From NCBI GenBank assembly GCA_018268935.1, contig JAFDVS010000096.1, positions 1 to 55,499 on the forward strand: a stretch of DNA of 55,499 bases, in the 5' to 3' direction. Both the position numbers and the translations under genes were made by a program. The notes below the pieces were generated by a model. The model saw only the letters and a program-made list of their open reading frames with translations. It was not told where the DNA came from and ran no database searches. Of this stretch, positions 16,180 to 25,341 are shown in pieces (positions within the stretch are counted from its first letter, which is position 1; every line of letters starts with the position of its first letter). Origin of the DNA: Acidobacteriota bacterium. GTDB taxonomy: Bacteria; Acidobacteriota; Terriglobia; Bryobacterales; Bryobacteraceae.

Positions 16180-17931
16180 ATGCAGGTAAAACTGGTTTTT
16201 GGATTCTGCCTTACAGCCGGGCTCGCTTTCGCTCAACCGGCGCAACGGGTGGAAGGCTTCGCAAGCGTCGTGTTCGCGCACAACAATCATGCTTCGGCGG
16301 TGGCGCAGAACGGAGTGGATTTTCGGGGCTCGACACGGGGCTATACGACGGCGGCTTGGTGGGCGCCGGGGCAGATGACGGACAACCGGCTGGAATGGAA
16401 GACGGCTCCGGCGCCAGCGAAGGCGCGGACGACATTCGTGTTCGCCGCGGGTTCATCGCCGCTGCCTCCGGAAATCGTGCGCGGGCCTGAGCTGAAGCTA
16501 TCCGTCAATGGCGAGTATGCACTTTCGTTTTCCATTGGCCAGCATCGCGATTTCGGATGGAACAAGAACGGGTTCGCCTTGCGCTATCGCGCTATCCGCA
16601 ATGAGTGGGTGACATTCGGCAGGCATCGCCAATTCAACCTGGACGGCGACAGTGGCATCTACGAATTGACGGTGCCAGAGGATCGGATCAAGGCCGGCGA
16701 GGGCGTGACCATCAAAGTGGAATTGCTTTCCATGAAGCGATGGAACCAGGCCTGGTTCATGGTGAAGGACCGCAAAGATGTGCTGGTGGAAGGGCAGGAG
16801 CAATTACGGCAGGAGGTTTCGCAACTGCGTAATGACGTCAACCGGTTGAGCGAACTGGTGGACGTGCTGCTCAATCGCAACGCCTATCCGAAGTTCGAAC
16901 ATTTCCCGATCTTCAGCAACGGGTACCGCCATCTGCATCCCGCCGACATCGTAGCGTTGAAGGGCGGCGAGTATCTGGTGACGGCGCGCGAGGCAACGGA
17001 GCACCTGGCGGCGGATGGGGATATCGTGGTGATGCATTCGAAGGATGGGCGCAACTGGAGTGAGCGCTCGCGCTTCGGTGTTCCCAATCTGGATGAGCGC
17101 GAGGCGTGCGGCTTTCAACTGCCGAATGGGGAAATCCTGCTGGCGGTGTTCTTCAACCGGCTCTATCGGCCGGATGGCGAATATGAACGGCAATGGGCGA
17201 AACGGGTGACGTTCGGAGCAGGGAAGCAGTATCTCGGCTTCTACACGGTGCGCTCAAAGGATGGTGGCCGCACATGGTCCGAACCGCAGTATGCCAGCAC
17301 CGCGGGTATGCATTTTTCCGATACCGAAGGGCCGGCGGATGCGATGGTGCCGATGCCCGATGGCTCGATCTTGATGCCGCTGATCGGCTACAACGTGCGC
17401 GGCGATGTGCAGAATCATGCTTCCGTGCTGCTGCGCTCCACCGATTCCGGAAATAGCTGGCAGTATTTCTCCACCATTGCCAACGATCCGGGAGGAAAGC
17501 TGGGGCACTTCCAGGAGCCCGGTTTGGTGCGCATGAAGAGCGGCCACCTGCTGGCGGCGATGCGCAACGACACTGGCTACATCTGGACCGCGAAGTCGAA
17601 GGACGGTGGCAAGACATGGTCTGAGCCGAAGGCCAGCGCGATGACCGGGCATCCGGCGGATCTGGTGCAGCTTCCGGACGGCCGTGTGCTCTGCACGTAT
17701 GGATTACGCGAGTCCGTGCACAGCACGCCCGGCGGCATTCGCGCCGCCTTCAGCAGCGATGAAGGCGAGACGTGGGACATGGAGCACGAAGTGATTCTGC
17801 GCAACGATCTGGTGAACTGGGACATTGGCTATCCCGAGTCGATGGTGATGCCCGATGGGCGTATTCTCACCGTGTACTACATGAACGCAGCGGGGCGGTA
17901 TTCGCTGCAAGGCGCTATCTGGAAACCTTAG
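16180..17931 (+). CDS. Exported sialidase/BNR-repeat family protein
   Basis: The 583-residue protein has a signal peptide ending in LAFAQPAQ. An N-terminal beta domain (about residues 20-200) and a short coiled segment (QEQLRQEVSQLRNDVNRLSE) precede a C-terminal six-bladed propeller. Asp-box repeats mark the blades: SKDGRNWSE, SKDGGRTWSE, STDSGNSWQ, SKDGGKTWSE and SSDEGETWD. Such proteins are annotated as exo-alpha-sialidases, but many act on other sugars. I cannot verify the Arg triad and nucleophile Tyr/Glu, so the substrate is open. It lies next to nucleotide-sugar genes but on the opposite strand. Its stop overlaps the TonB receptor stop (TTAG, 17928-17931). Confidence 0.8.
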   Translation: MQVKLVFGFCLTAGLAFAQPAQRVEGFASVVFAHNNHASAVAQNGVDFRGSTRGYTTAAWWAPGQMTDNRLEWKTAPAPAKARTTFVFAAGSSPLPPEIVRGPELKLSVNGEYALSFSIGQHRDFGWNKNGFALRYRAIRNEWVTFGRHRQFNLDGDSGIYELTVPEDRIKAGEGVTIKVELLSMKRWNQAWFMVKDRKDVLVEGQEQLRQEVSQLRNDVNRLSELVDVLLNRNAYPKFEHFPIFSNGYRHLHPADIVALKGGEYLVTAREATEHLAADGDIVVMHSKDGRNWSERSRFGVPNLDEREACGFQLPNGEILLAVFFNRLYRPDGEYERQWAKRVTFGAGKQYLGFYTVRSKDGGRTWSEPQYASTAGMHFSDTEGPADAMVPMPDGSILMPLIGYNVRGDVQNHASVLLRSTDSGNSWQYFSTIANDPGGKLGHFQEPGLVRMKSGHLLAAMRNDTGYIWTAKSKDGGKTWSEPKASAMTGHPADLVQLPDGRVLCTYGLRESVHSTPGGIRAAFSSDEGETWDMEHEVILRNDLVNWDIGYPESMVMPDGRILTVYYMNAAGRYSLQGAIWKP

Positions 17932-20900
17932 AAGACGATCTTTGCCGCGATCTGCATGATGCGCGGCGGCACACGCAAAGTCGAGATAACGCCGAAGGCC
18001 GCGTTCGTCGATGTCACGTTGGGCGGATTGAAATTCTGATTGTTAAAGACGTTGAATGCTTCGCCACGCAATTCCAGGCGAAGGCGCTCAGTGAAGGCGA
18101 AATTCTTATGCAGGCCGAAATCTGCCTGGAAGAAGCCGGGACCAGTGAAGATGTTGCGGCCCGCGCCGTAGCCCAATACATCGGGAACACTAAACTGGGC
18201 GATCTCCGATGAGGTGAACCAATTGACGGCCCCACCGTCCTTGGAGAGACGGCCAACAGCTGTGGGATCGCCTTTGAAATCGGCGCGAGGGGTAACGCCG
18301 GGCCAAAGTGTGGTGCGGCCCGAACTAACCGTAAACGGATAGCCGGAGGACCAGTCGATGACGGTATTGGTCGACCATCCGCCGATGACCCAATCGAGCA
18401 CTCCACCTTTGTTCACGAACATGCGGTTTCTGCCAAACGGGAGATCGTAGATGATGGCGGAACGGAGTTGATGGCGGATATCGAAATCGCTGCGAGCCCA
18501 GTCGAGGCGGCGATTGTTGTTGTCCGTGGGAATCAGCAGGCCCTGGCCGGCGCCGTCGGTGTCGTCGGAGATGTCGTCCATGCTCTTTGCCCAGGTGTAG
18601 TTCACCATGAACATCAACCCTTGCCGGAAGCGCCGGTTGAGCGAGATCTGCAGCGCGTTGTACTTCGAGTTGGTGCAGGAGCAGCCGAGTGCGGCGGTGG
18701 TGAACTGCGGATTGCGGAAGTAGCCCTGACCCAAGCCCGCGGCCACCAGGCGGCCGCCGACGACTCCGTTGAATGCGCCGGTGTCCATCGTCGTGATGAA
18801 TGCCCCGATGTTGTTGTTCTGCATGTCGGTGACGACGGAGACCGGGATCGCGTTGACCGCGGCGCCATAGGTGCTCAGCAGCGCGCCGACGGGGCCGGTG
18901 CGGACGATGTTGGGGATGCTGTTCCTTGCGGCAAGGAAGCTCGAAACGAATTCAGGAGAGATGGCAGCCTGATTCTCGTTCAACATGCGGAACATCTTCG
19001 TGCCCTTGTTGCCGACGTAAGCCACTTCCAGCACGGTGTCGCGAATGATCTCGTGCTGGATGGAGAAGTTCCACTGGTTGACGTAAGGAGTGCGCAGGTT
19101 GGGGTCAAACAGCAGCGGAGTGGCACTGCGATCTTGAGGAGAAACGCGCAGGACTGCCGTGCCGACGATGCCATTCGGCAGTTGGTCGATCAACGCGCGG
19201 GCCGCCGGATCGGAGGCGCGTACCGCGGGCGGATTGTTGGCATTGGCGGAGGAGTTTGGGCGCAGAATCTGGGTGCGAGTGGTGCCGGGCTGATTCTGTT
19301 CGACAACGTTGAGCGCCCAACCCACCAGGCGGTTATAAGCGATGCGGTAACTGCCGCGCACGGCGGTCTTCTGATTGCCAAACGGCGTCCATGCAAAGCC
19401 CACTACGGGGGCGAAATTGTTGAGGTCGTTGTTATACCAGGAGCGGCCGGTACCAGGCCCTGCGGGCAGCAGCGCGACATCTCCGGAGCGCACGTTGAGC
19501 GGCCGATCCGGCACCACCTGCATTCCCGACTTGTCCACAGGGACGCTGTTGAACTCGTAACGGAGGCCGGCGTTGACGGTGAGACGCGGCGTGACACGCC
19601 AATCGTCCTGGAAATAGAAGTTGTATTCGCCGTTGCGCTGCAGGAAGCGCAGTTCGTTGCTGGCGGCGGGGAACGTTTTTCCATCGGAGTAGAACACTTT
19701 GCGTACGGTGCCTACGACGCCCATCAGGTCATTGAACATGGAGTTCAATGTGGTCCGGTCATTGGTGTTGATGCCAGGAATATCGTTCGCCGGATTGGTA
19801 TTGAGGAACACCGGCGCATCGGCGGTGCCATAGGTGAAGCGCGGGTAAAAATTGGTGGCGCGGCGGAATTGATTGACGCGGTAGTAGCGCAGGTTGGCGC
19901 CCATTTTGAAGGTGTGCGAACCGCGCACCACGGAGAAGTTGTCGAGCACCTGGCCGTTCTCCGGTACGCGCCCCGTGCCGCCCCAGAACAGATAAGGATC
20001 GGACTGGATGTTGGCGATGGACTCGATGCCGGGATGCGTGGGATCGAGGAAGAACAGTGTATTGCGCGTGAAGCCGAGCGAGAATTCGTTCACCTTGTTT
20101 GAGCCGATGGTAGTGGTGAGCCCAACCGCGGCGCCCTGGCTGTGCGATTCGCGTGTGCGCCCCGGATACGATGCCTGATTCGCCGGATAGCGCGGCAGGC
20201 CGCTATTGATGAAGTCGCCGTTCACGTTGTTATAGGCGTTGGCATAGCGTCCGAAGAGGCGGTGGCGCGCGCTGACGTTGTAGTCGAAGCGCACCATCAT
20301 CGAATCGACCGGAGAATTCGAGCCGGCGTTGAACCGGTAGCGCGCGGTGTTGAAGCCGTCGCCGGCGGTGAAGTCGTTGGGCAGGCTGGTGAGGTCGATT
20401 TGCGATTTGGCGAAACGGTCAATGCCCCTGCCCAGCGGATCGGCTGCAGGCATATTGAACGAGCGGAAACAATTGGTGGAGACGGAAGCGCCGCAGGCCG
20501 GCACGTTGGGAACGCCCTGTGCATCGACCATCGAAGACAGATTGCGGCCGCCGACGAAGTAGCGGAACACGCCATCGCGCGCTTCCTTGGTGAGCACCGT
20601 GCGGACTTCGGAGATGCTTTGCGAGAGGCGCTGCGACTGCCAGTTGAAGAAGAAGAACATCTTGTTCTTTTTGATGGGGCCGCCGAGCGAGCCGCCGAAC
20701 TGATTGCGGATGAGCACCTCGCGGTTGATGCCGCTGCGGTTGTTGAACCAATCGTTGGCATTGAAGATGGTATTGCGGTGGAACTCGAAGAGGTTGCCGT
20801 GGAACTGATTGGTGCCCGAGCGCGAGACCACCTGTACTTGCGCACCGCTGTTGCGGCCGTATTCAGCCTTGGGCACGCTGGTGATCACTTTATACTCGCC

Positions 20901-21536
20901 GACGGAATCGGGGTTGAGCAGGACGTGAGCGTTCTCGCCGCGGGGGATAACGGGGTCACTTACGTCTACGCCATCGAGAGTGGTGAAGATGCCGCGTCCG
21001 CGATCTCCGTTCACCTGGAAGGTAACGGTTCCGGAGCGGCTGGTGGCCTGCGAGGCATGGCCTGCGACGCCTGGCATCAGCGCCATGAGGTGGAGCGGAT
21101 TGCGGCCGTTGAGCGGCAGTTGCTCAATGGGTTTGGAGTCGAGCACATTGCCGAGCGAAGCTTCGGCGGTTTCCACGGAGGTTGCCGTGCCTTCCACCTG
21201 CACCGATTCGGAAACCGTGCCGGGTTCCAACGTGACGTCGATGGTGAGCACGTCGCCGACCTTGAGTACGTTGTTGCCGGTGGTGAATTTCTTGAAGCCC
21301 TGCGCGGCGACGGTGATAGAATAAGGCCCGAGTGGCATGGCCTCAAAGCTATACTGGCCGTATTCATTGGCGGCCATGGAGCGGCTGAGTCCGGTTTCCT
21401 GGTGCAGTGCGGTGACCTGTGCAGCGGGGACAACGGCTCCGGATCCATCGAGAACAACTCCACGCAAACGGGCGGTGCCGGTTTGGGCGGAAAGATATGT
21501 CACCAGTGTGAAGAGAATAAGGGCGATGCGTAACAT
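17928..21536 (-). CDS. Oar-like TonB-dependent receptor with CRD domain
   Basis: The 1202-residue outer-membrane protein has a signal peptide (MLRIALILFTLVTYLSAQ). A carboxypeptidase regulatory-like domain spans about 20-105 (EYGQYSFEAMPLGPYSITV) and a plug domain follows (VKVGDV, then IEQLPLNGRNPLHLMALMPG). A large barrel makes up the rest, ending in an aromatic-rich strand (RIMQIAAKIVF). This is the expanded Oar-type receptor family of Solibacter relatives, presumed to import large oligosaccharides or peptides. The ATG at 21536 has AGGAGG 7 nt upstream and is preferred to a longer start at 21626. No TonB/ExbBD genes are nearby. It is co-located with, but convergent to, the sialidase-like gene. 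Confidence 0.9.
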   Translation of the reverse strand: MLRIALILFTLVTYLSAQTGTARLRGVVLDGSGAVVPAAQVTALHQETGLSRSMAANEYGQYSFEAMPLGPYSITVAAQGFKKFTTGNNVLKVGDVLTIDVTLEPGTVSESVQVEGTATSVETAEASLGNVLDSKPIEQLPLNGRNPLHLMALMPGVAGHASQATSRSGTVTFQVNGDRGRGIFTTLDGVDVSDPVIPRGENAHVLLNPDSVGEYKVITSVPKAEYGRNSGAQVQVVSRSGTNQFHGNLFEFHRNTIFNANDWFNNRSGINREVLIRNQFGGSLGGPIKKNKMFFFFNWQSQRLSQSISEVRTVLTKEARDGVFRYFVGGRNLSSMVDAQGVPNVPACGASVSTNCFRSFNMPAADPLGRGIDRFAKSQIDLTSLPNDFTAGDGFNTARYRFNAGSNSPVDSMMVRFDYNVSARHRLFGRYANAYNNVNGDFINSGLPRYPANQASYPGRTRESHSQGAAVGLTTTIGSNKVNEFSLGFTRNTLFFLDPTHPGIESIANIQSDPYLFWGGTGRVPENGQVLDNFSVVRGSHTFKMGANLRYYRVNQFRRATNFYPRFTYGTADAPVFLNTNPANDIPGINTNDRTTLNSMFNDLMGVVGTVRKVFYSDGKTFPAASNELRFLQRNGEYNFYFQDDWRVTPRLTVNAGLRYEFNSVPVDKSGMQVVPDRPLNVRSGDVALLPAGPGTGRSWYNNDLNNFAPVVGFAWTPFGNQKTAVRGSYRIAYNRLVGWALNVVEQNQPGTTRTQILRPNSSANANNPPAVRASDPAARALIDQLPNGIVGTAVLRVSPQDRSATPLLFDPNLRTPYVNQWNFSIQHEIIRDTVLEVAYVGNKGTKMFRMLNENQAAISPEFVSSFLAARNSIPNIVRTGPVGALLSTYGAAVNAIPVSVVTDMQNNNIGAFITTMDTGAFNGVVGGRLVAAGLGQGYFRNPQFTTAALGCSCTNSKYNALQISLNRRFRQGLMFMVNYTWAKSMDDISDDTDGAGQGLLIPTDNNNRRLDWARSDFDIRHQLRSAIIYDLPFGRNRMFVNKGGVLDWVIGGWSTNTVIDWSSGYPFTVSSGRTTLWPGVTPRADFKGDPTAVGRLSKDGGAVNWFTSSEIAQFSVPDVLGYGAGRNIFTGPGFFQADFGLHKNFAFTERLRLELRGEAFNVFNNQNFNPPNVTSTNAAFGVISTLRVPPRIMQIAAKIVF

Positions 21537-21659
21537 GAGATAACCTCCTGTTCCAAGCAAGAGCGAACAAACGTGGCGCGGAAAAGCTGTCTGAAGCGAG
21601 TGAAAACTAGGTTCGAAGGATAGCACAGTGCGAAATCCGCGGGTTGCTGGCGTTTTCGC

Positions 21660-21688
21660 TTGTAACGGTGAGCATTCGGGTCTAGGAT
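21660..21688 (+). promoter_or_regulatory. Promoter of the 75-aa gene
   Basis: TTGTAA (21660-21665), a 17-nt spacer and TAGGAT (21683-21688) fit a sigma-70 promoter. The ATG at 21698 lies 9 nt after the -10, so the leader would be only 1-3 nt, although AGGA within the -10 could also be read as a Shine-Dalgarno. Confidence 0.45.
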
Positions 21689-21697
21689 GGAATCGCT

Positions 21698-21925
21698 ATG
21701 GATTCGATTTCAGTTAGTCTTCTCCATATGGTGGCGGTCACTGGGGGTATCCACGCAGGCAGCGATGCGGACCGCAAAAGACGCCTGGACGAGTTGGTAG
21801 GGGAGGGGCTTCTTTCCCTGGAAGTGCCGCGATTCCGGCTGCCGGACGGGCCGGCTCCGGAGCCGACCTACCGGCTGACGGCGTCGGGCAAAGAGTTTCT
21901 GGAGCGGGAGCCTTCGGCGCCCTAG
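21698..21925 (+). CDS. Small winged-helix-like hypothetical protein
   Basis: The 75-residue product is uncharacterised. Its sequence pattern, RRLDELVGEGLLSLE then a short loop and TYRLTASGKEFLERE, resembles the recognition-helix and beta-wing part of winged-helix proteins such as PadR/MarR relatives, so a small DNA-binding or protein-interaction role is possible. It stands alone between a divergent receptor gene and a convergent peptidase gene whose stop lies 3 nt away. The ATG follows a recognisable promoter. Real coding status is likely but not certain, given the length. Confidence 0.6.
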   Translation: MDSISVSLLHMVAVTGGIHAGSDADRKRRLDELVGEGLLSLEVPRFRLPDGPAPEPTYRLTASGKEFLEREPSAP

Positions 21926-21928
21926 TCT

Positions 21929-23509
21929 CTATCGCGGCAGTAGTTCGCGATGCATCGCCGTTTCGTAGAGCATCGTCGCGACGACTACGGCCGCCTGGCG
22001 CAGGTCATCCGGCGCGAGCCGCTCATAGGTGTCGGCACTGGTGTGGTGCGTACGGGAATCGTATTCCAGCGGGTCCTGCTTGAACGACGGCGCTGGCAGG
22101 CCGGCTTGCTGGAAGGAGGCGCAATCGCCGCCGCAATCGGAGCGGCCGGCCACCATGGTGACACCGAGATCGCGCAGGGGCGCCAGCCAGCGGCGGAACA
22201 AGTCTACGGTTGCCGGATTGCCTGTGGAAACGCCACGAATCTTTCCTCCGCCTGCGTCCAATGTGTAGACGGCGGCGATCTGCGCATGAGCCGGCTTCGG
22301 CTTCGGAGGGCCTGCGGGGCCGCGCAGAAACTCAGGAAGGGCTGCTGGTTGATCCGGATCGGGAATGTCGGCGAGATGCTGCCGCACGAAAGCCCGTGAG
22401 CCTAGCGCGCCCTGCTCCTCGCCGGTGAACAGGATGAGCCGGATGGTGCGATCCGGCTTTGCTCCCACCGCTTGTAGAATGCGCATCGCTTCCATTGCGA
22501 TGAGCACCCCTGCGCCGTCATCGGTTGCTCCCGTGCCGGCCGTCCAACTATCCAGATGGGCGTTCACCAGCACCTGCTCCTGTTTTCGTTGCGGATGCGT
22601 GCCTGGGATTTCCGCAAACAAATTGGCAGCGGATTGTTCTTGGGCCATGGTCTCCGTGGCTATGTTCAACTCCAACTTCACCGGGACGGCGCGCTGTTGC
22701 ATGCGGTGCAGCCGCAGGTAATCTTCCACGGCGAGTATGGCCATCGGCGCCTGCATGCGGTGATCGTTGCGATAGACATGCCATCCAAAGGTGTAGTTGG
22801 TGTCGGCGTAAAGCGTGCCGCCGCTGGCTCCGCCGTAGGCGTTGTTGCCGCTGGGGACCAGCACCGCCACCACACCCTCAGCGGCGAAGAAACGGCCGGC
22901 TTTCTCCATGAGTTCGAAGCGCGCGGCCATGCGCTGGCGCTCCGCGGATGAATCCGTCGCGCGCGGCTTCTCCGAGGCGAAATCGGCCAGTTGCCTGGCG
23001 GTGAGCCGCATCGACAGTGGCTTGTCGATCAATGGCGTCACTGGAGCGGAAGGAGCGGTTCCGTAGAGCACGGCTTTCCCTTGCAGCTTGCCGCGCCATG
23101 CGTCGAACTGGCTCTCGCTGCTGAAGCCCGAGACCGTCACCAGGTCGGCTTGCATGGCTCCTGGAGTGGCGGGCGACCAAGGTGCGGCTCTGGCGGTAAG
23201 TGGAGTTGCCACGGGTGTGAGCATGCGGATGGATGTGTGGCGCTCCTGCCAGCCGAGTCCGAACGTTCCCCACGGTTCCGTGCGCACCTGCTGCAATCCG
23301 ATGCTCTGGAGTTTGGCGCGCGCCCACTCCAGTGCGCGATCGAGGTTGGTGGAGCCAGTGAGCCGTGGTCCGAAGTCATCCAGTAGTTCCGTGGCGTACT
23401 GCATGATCTGTGAGCGGTGGAGTCCCTCGTCGCGGATGCGCTGCCGCACGTCTGTCGGCGGCGATTGCGCCCAGACAACGCTCGACAGCAGGACCAGCAA
23501 CACTCGCAT
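21929..23509 (-). CDS. Exported M28-type peptidase
   Basis: The 526-residue protein has a short signal peptide (MRVLLVLLSSVVWAQ). It has an N-terminal cap/PA-like part (residues about 90-270) and a C-terminal di-zinc aminopeptidase domain. The metal and catalytic residues are visible in order: VNAHLDSW (His, Asp), GATDDGAGV (Asp), FTGEEQGALGS (Glu-Glu), a Asp in TLDAGGG or RSDCGGD, and His in RTHHTSADT. It probably cleaves N-terminal residues from peptides in the periplasm or outside. Start at the ATG 23509; a -10-like CAGAAT lies about 35 nt upstream. It is one of three zinc exopeptidases of this superfamily in the window. Confidence 0.87.
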   Translation of the reverse strand: MRVLLVLLSSVVWAQSPPTDVRQRIRDEGLHRSQIMQYATELLDDFGPRLTGSTNLDRALEWARAKLQSIGLQQVRTEPWGTFGLGWQERHTSIRMLTPVATPLTARAAPWSPATPGAMQADLVTVSGFSSESQFDAWRGKLQGKAVLYGTAPSAPVTPLIDKPLSMRLTARQLADFASEKPRATDSSAERQRMAARFELMEKAGRFFAAEGVVAVLVPSGNNAYGGASGGTLYADTNYTFGWHVYRNDHRMQAPMAILAVEDYLRLHRMQQRAVPVKLELNIATETMAQEQSAANLFAEIPGTHPQRKQEQVLVNAHLDSWTAGTGATDDGAGVLIAMEAMRILQAVGAKPDRTIRLILFTGEEQGALGSRAFVRQHLADIPDPDQPAALPEFLRGPAGPPKPKPAHAQIAAVYTLDAGGGKIRGVSTGNPATVDLFRRWLAPLRDLGVTMVAGRSDCGGDCASFQQAGLPAPSFKQDPLEYDSRTHHTSADTYERLAPDDLRQAAVVVATMLYETAMHRELLPR

Positions 23510-23543
23510 GATGGCGATTGTCTCAAATGGCAGTGGCGTCTGT

Positions 23544-23550
23544 TATTCTG
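23544..23550. promoter_or_regulatory. Shared -10 element between peptidase and DUF1080 genes
   Basis: In plus orientation TATTCT (23544-23549), with an upstream TGT that makes it an extended -10, is followed by 8 nt and the ATG at 23558. In minus orientation the same bases read CAGAAT (23550-23545), giving a leader of about 28 nt for the M28 gene. The 48-bp gap contains no better promoter. Confidence 0.45.
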
Positions 23551-23557
23551 AGGCGTA

Positions 23558-24367
23558 ATGAAATTCGCCATGTTGCTCGCAGGGGTAAGCCTGATGCTGT
23601 CCGCTGCCGATCCGAACGCGCTGACACCCGCGGAGAAGGCGGCCGGATGGAAACTGCTGTTTGACGGAAAGAGCTTTCAGGGATGGGACGACCCCGCGAA
23701 GAAAACGCCGCCGGGCGCATCGTGGGTGATTGAAGATGGATGCCTGAAGTCGAACCCCAAGCCGGGGCTGCGCGAGGATCTGTTCACGAAGGAATCGTTC
23801 GGCGACTTCGAATTGTCGTTTCAATGGAAGATTTCCGCCGGGGGCAATAGCGGGCTGAAGTATCGGATTCAGGACCGCTTCTTTCTGGATGAGCGCAAGC
23901 TGAAGACGGGCAAGTTCAAGCGGTTTGAGGATCTGGCCAATGACGCCATTGCGTCGCGTGCGGTGCCGCGCGGCGAGGCCACGCAGGAATACATTGTGGG
24001 CTTTGAATATCAGGTGATCGACGATACGGGGCACGCCGATGCGCGGCGGGGGGCATACTATCAAGCCGGTGCGCTGTACGACATGATCGCCGTGACGAAG
24101 AATGCGGCAAAGGCGCCCGGTGAATTCAACGAGGCCCGCGTTGTGGTGCGCGGGAAACACATTGAGCACTGGCTGAATGGAGTGAAGGTGGTGGAAGGCG
24201 ACCTGGGCTCGCCGGAAGCGAGCGCGCACGCCGCCAAGCGATGGACCACTGCATCGCCGATTTACAAAGCGCTGGCCGAGGTGCCGAAGCTAAAGACACC
24301 GATCGCGCTGCAGAACCACAACGATGCCGCGTGGTTCCGCGCGATCAAGATCCGGCCGTTACGCTGA
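23558..24367 (+). CDS. Exported DUF1080 (3-keto-disaccharide hydrolase) protein
   Basis: The 269-residue lipoprotein-like or secreted protein has a signal peptide (MKFAMLLAGVSLMLSAA) and one DUF1080 jelly-roll domain. Diagnostic segments are GWKLLFDGKSFQGWDD, GDFELSFQWKISAGGNSGLKYR and a C-terminal ALQNHNDAAWFRAIKIRPL. DUF1080 proteins include 3-keto-disaccharide/3-keto-glycoside hydrolases that work after an FAD- or NAD-dependent sugar oxidase. No such oxidoreductase lies nearby. The gene overlaps the convergent amidohydrolase by 9 nt. Confidence 0.88.
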   Translation: MKFAMLLAGVSLMLSAADPNALTPAEKAAGWKLLFDGKSFQGWDDPAKKTPPGASWVIEDGCLKSNPKPGLREDLFTKESFGDFELSFQWKISAGGNSGLKYRIQDRFFLDERKLKTGKFKRFEDLANDAIASRAVPRGEATQEYIVGFEYQVIDDTGHADARRGAYYQAGALYDMIAVTKNAAKAPGEFNEARVVVRGKHIEHWLNGVKVVEGDLGSPEASAHAAKRWTTASPIYKALAEVPKLKTPIALQNHNDAAWFRAIKIRPLR

Positions 24368-25291
24368 AGGCTGTGAGCCGTCGCGCTTGATCCATTTGTA
24401 GGCGGCGACGGAGTTTTTCCAGAAGTATTTTTCGGCGATGGGGCGGCCTTTGCCGTTGAAGTATTCGCGCACCACCGCGAGCACTTGCGAGTAGTTGCCG
24501 CTGGGCTCACTGTTGGGCCAATCGCTTCCGAACAGCACCTTGTCCTGGCCGAATGTTTCGTAGATTTCATCGAGCTTCGGCTTGTAGTAGGCCGTATCGT
24601 AGCGGAACTTGCCGGTGTTGTCTTTGGCCAGCACTGCCGACACCTTCACCCAGACCTTCGGCCGCTTGGCCAGTTCGCGGATGGCGTTGACGTAAACGCT
24701 GCGATTGGCCGGTACTTCCGTCTTTGGCAGATGGTCGATGACCACCTTCAGCTCGGGAATTTTGTCCGTGATGCGCAGCACGTCCTCGAGCATCTTCACG
24801 CTGGGATTGGCCGTGTCGAGCGTGAGTCCGCGGGCGGCGAAATCCTTCATGCCGGCAATGAACTCGGGCTTGGCCATGTCCACGCGGAAATCGCGGCCCC
24901 AGAGGTAGGCATAGCGGATGCCGCGAAACAGCTTGTTCTTGGTGAAGCGATCGAGATGGGCGCGGAATTCGGGCTTCAGCGGTTCCAGGTCGCCGATGAA
25001 GCCGACCATGATGGTGTCCTTCTCACAGACATCCAGCACCCACTGGTTGTCGTCGAACCAGGGGCTGGCTTCCACTTCGATGGCACCGACGATCCCTAAG
25101 CCTTTGCTCACTTCGCGCAGTTGCTTCGGATAGGTGGGCTTGTACATCACCGCGTCTTTGGGCGGCCACGGCACGCCTTGCGGCCGCGTGGGATCGAAGA
25201 GGTGGATGTGCGTGTCGATGATCGGAATGGGCGTCTGCGCCAGTGCGGGCACGAGGCTTGCGGACGCGGCAAGAAAGGTTCGGCGTTCCAT
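24359..25291 (-). CDS. Exported amidohydrolase (PF04909/L-fuconolactonase-like)
   Basis: The 310-residue TIM-barrel hydrolase has a twin-arginine-like leader (MERRTFLAASASLVPALAQ). The metal-binding motif PIIDTHIHLFD comes first, followed by VVIDHLPK and the conserved FGSDWPNS near the C-terminus, as in 2-pyrone-4,6-dicarboxylate lactonase and fuconolactonase relatives. The ATG at 25291 is chosen over an upstream TTG (25312) because the leader starts there and a TACAAT hexamer is 10 nt before it. It is next to DUF1080 and an esterase, suggesting periplasmic sugar-lactone or ester metabolism. The exact reaction is unknown. Confidence 0.85.
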   Translation of the reverse strand: MERRTFLAASASLVPALAQTPIPIIDTHIHLFDPTRPQGVPWPPKDAVMYKPTYPKQLREVSKGLGIVGAIEVEASPWFDDNQWVLDVCEKDTIMVGFIGDLEPLKPEFRAHLDRFTKNKLFRGIRYAYLWGRDFRVDMAKPEFIAGMKDFAARGLTLDTANPSVKMLEDVLRITDKIPELKVVIDHLPKTEVPANRSVYVNAIRELAKRPKVWVKVSAVLAKDNTGKFRYDTAYYKPKLDEIYETFGQDKVLFGSDWPNSEPSGNYSQVLAVVREYFNGKGRPIAEKYFWKNSVAAYKWIKRDGSQPSA

Positions 25292-25301
25292 GTATCCCGT
25301 T

Positions 25302-25307
25302 ATTGTA
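25302..25307 (-). promoter_or_regulatory. -10-like TACAAT before the amidohydrolase
   Basis: On the minus strand TACAAT (25307-25302) is followed by 10 nt and the ATG at 25291. No Shine-Dalgarno is visible in those 10 nt, so a leaderless or very short-leader mRNA is suggested. Confidence 0.38.
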
Positions 25308-25323
25308 CTCAACGGATTCGCTG

Positions 25324-25332
25324 TGCTACTTT
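25324..25332 (+). promoter_or_regulatory. Extended -10 before the esterase gene
   Basis: TGC plus TACTTT (25324-25332) is followed by 9 nt and the ATG at 25342, with no Shine-Dalgarno between. It shares the 50-bp divergent gap with the amidohydrolase -10. Confidence 0.38.
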
Positions 25333-25341
25333 GCCCCTCAT

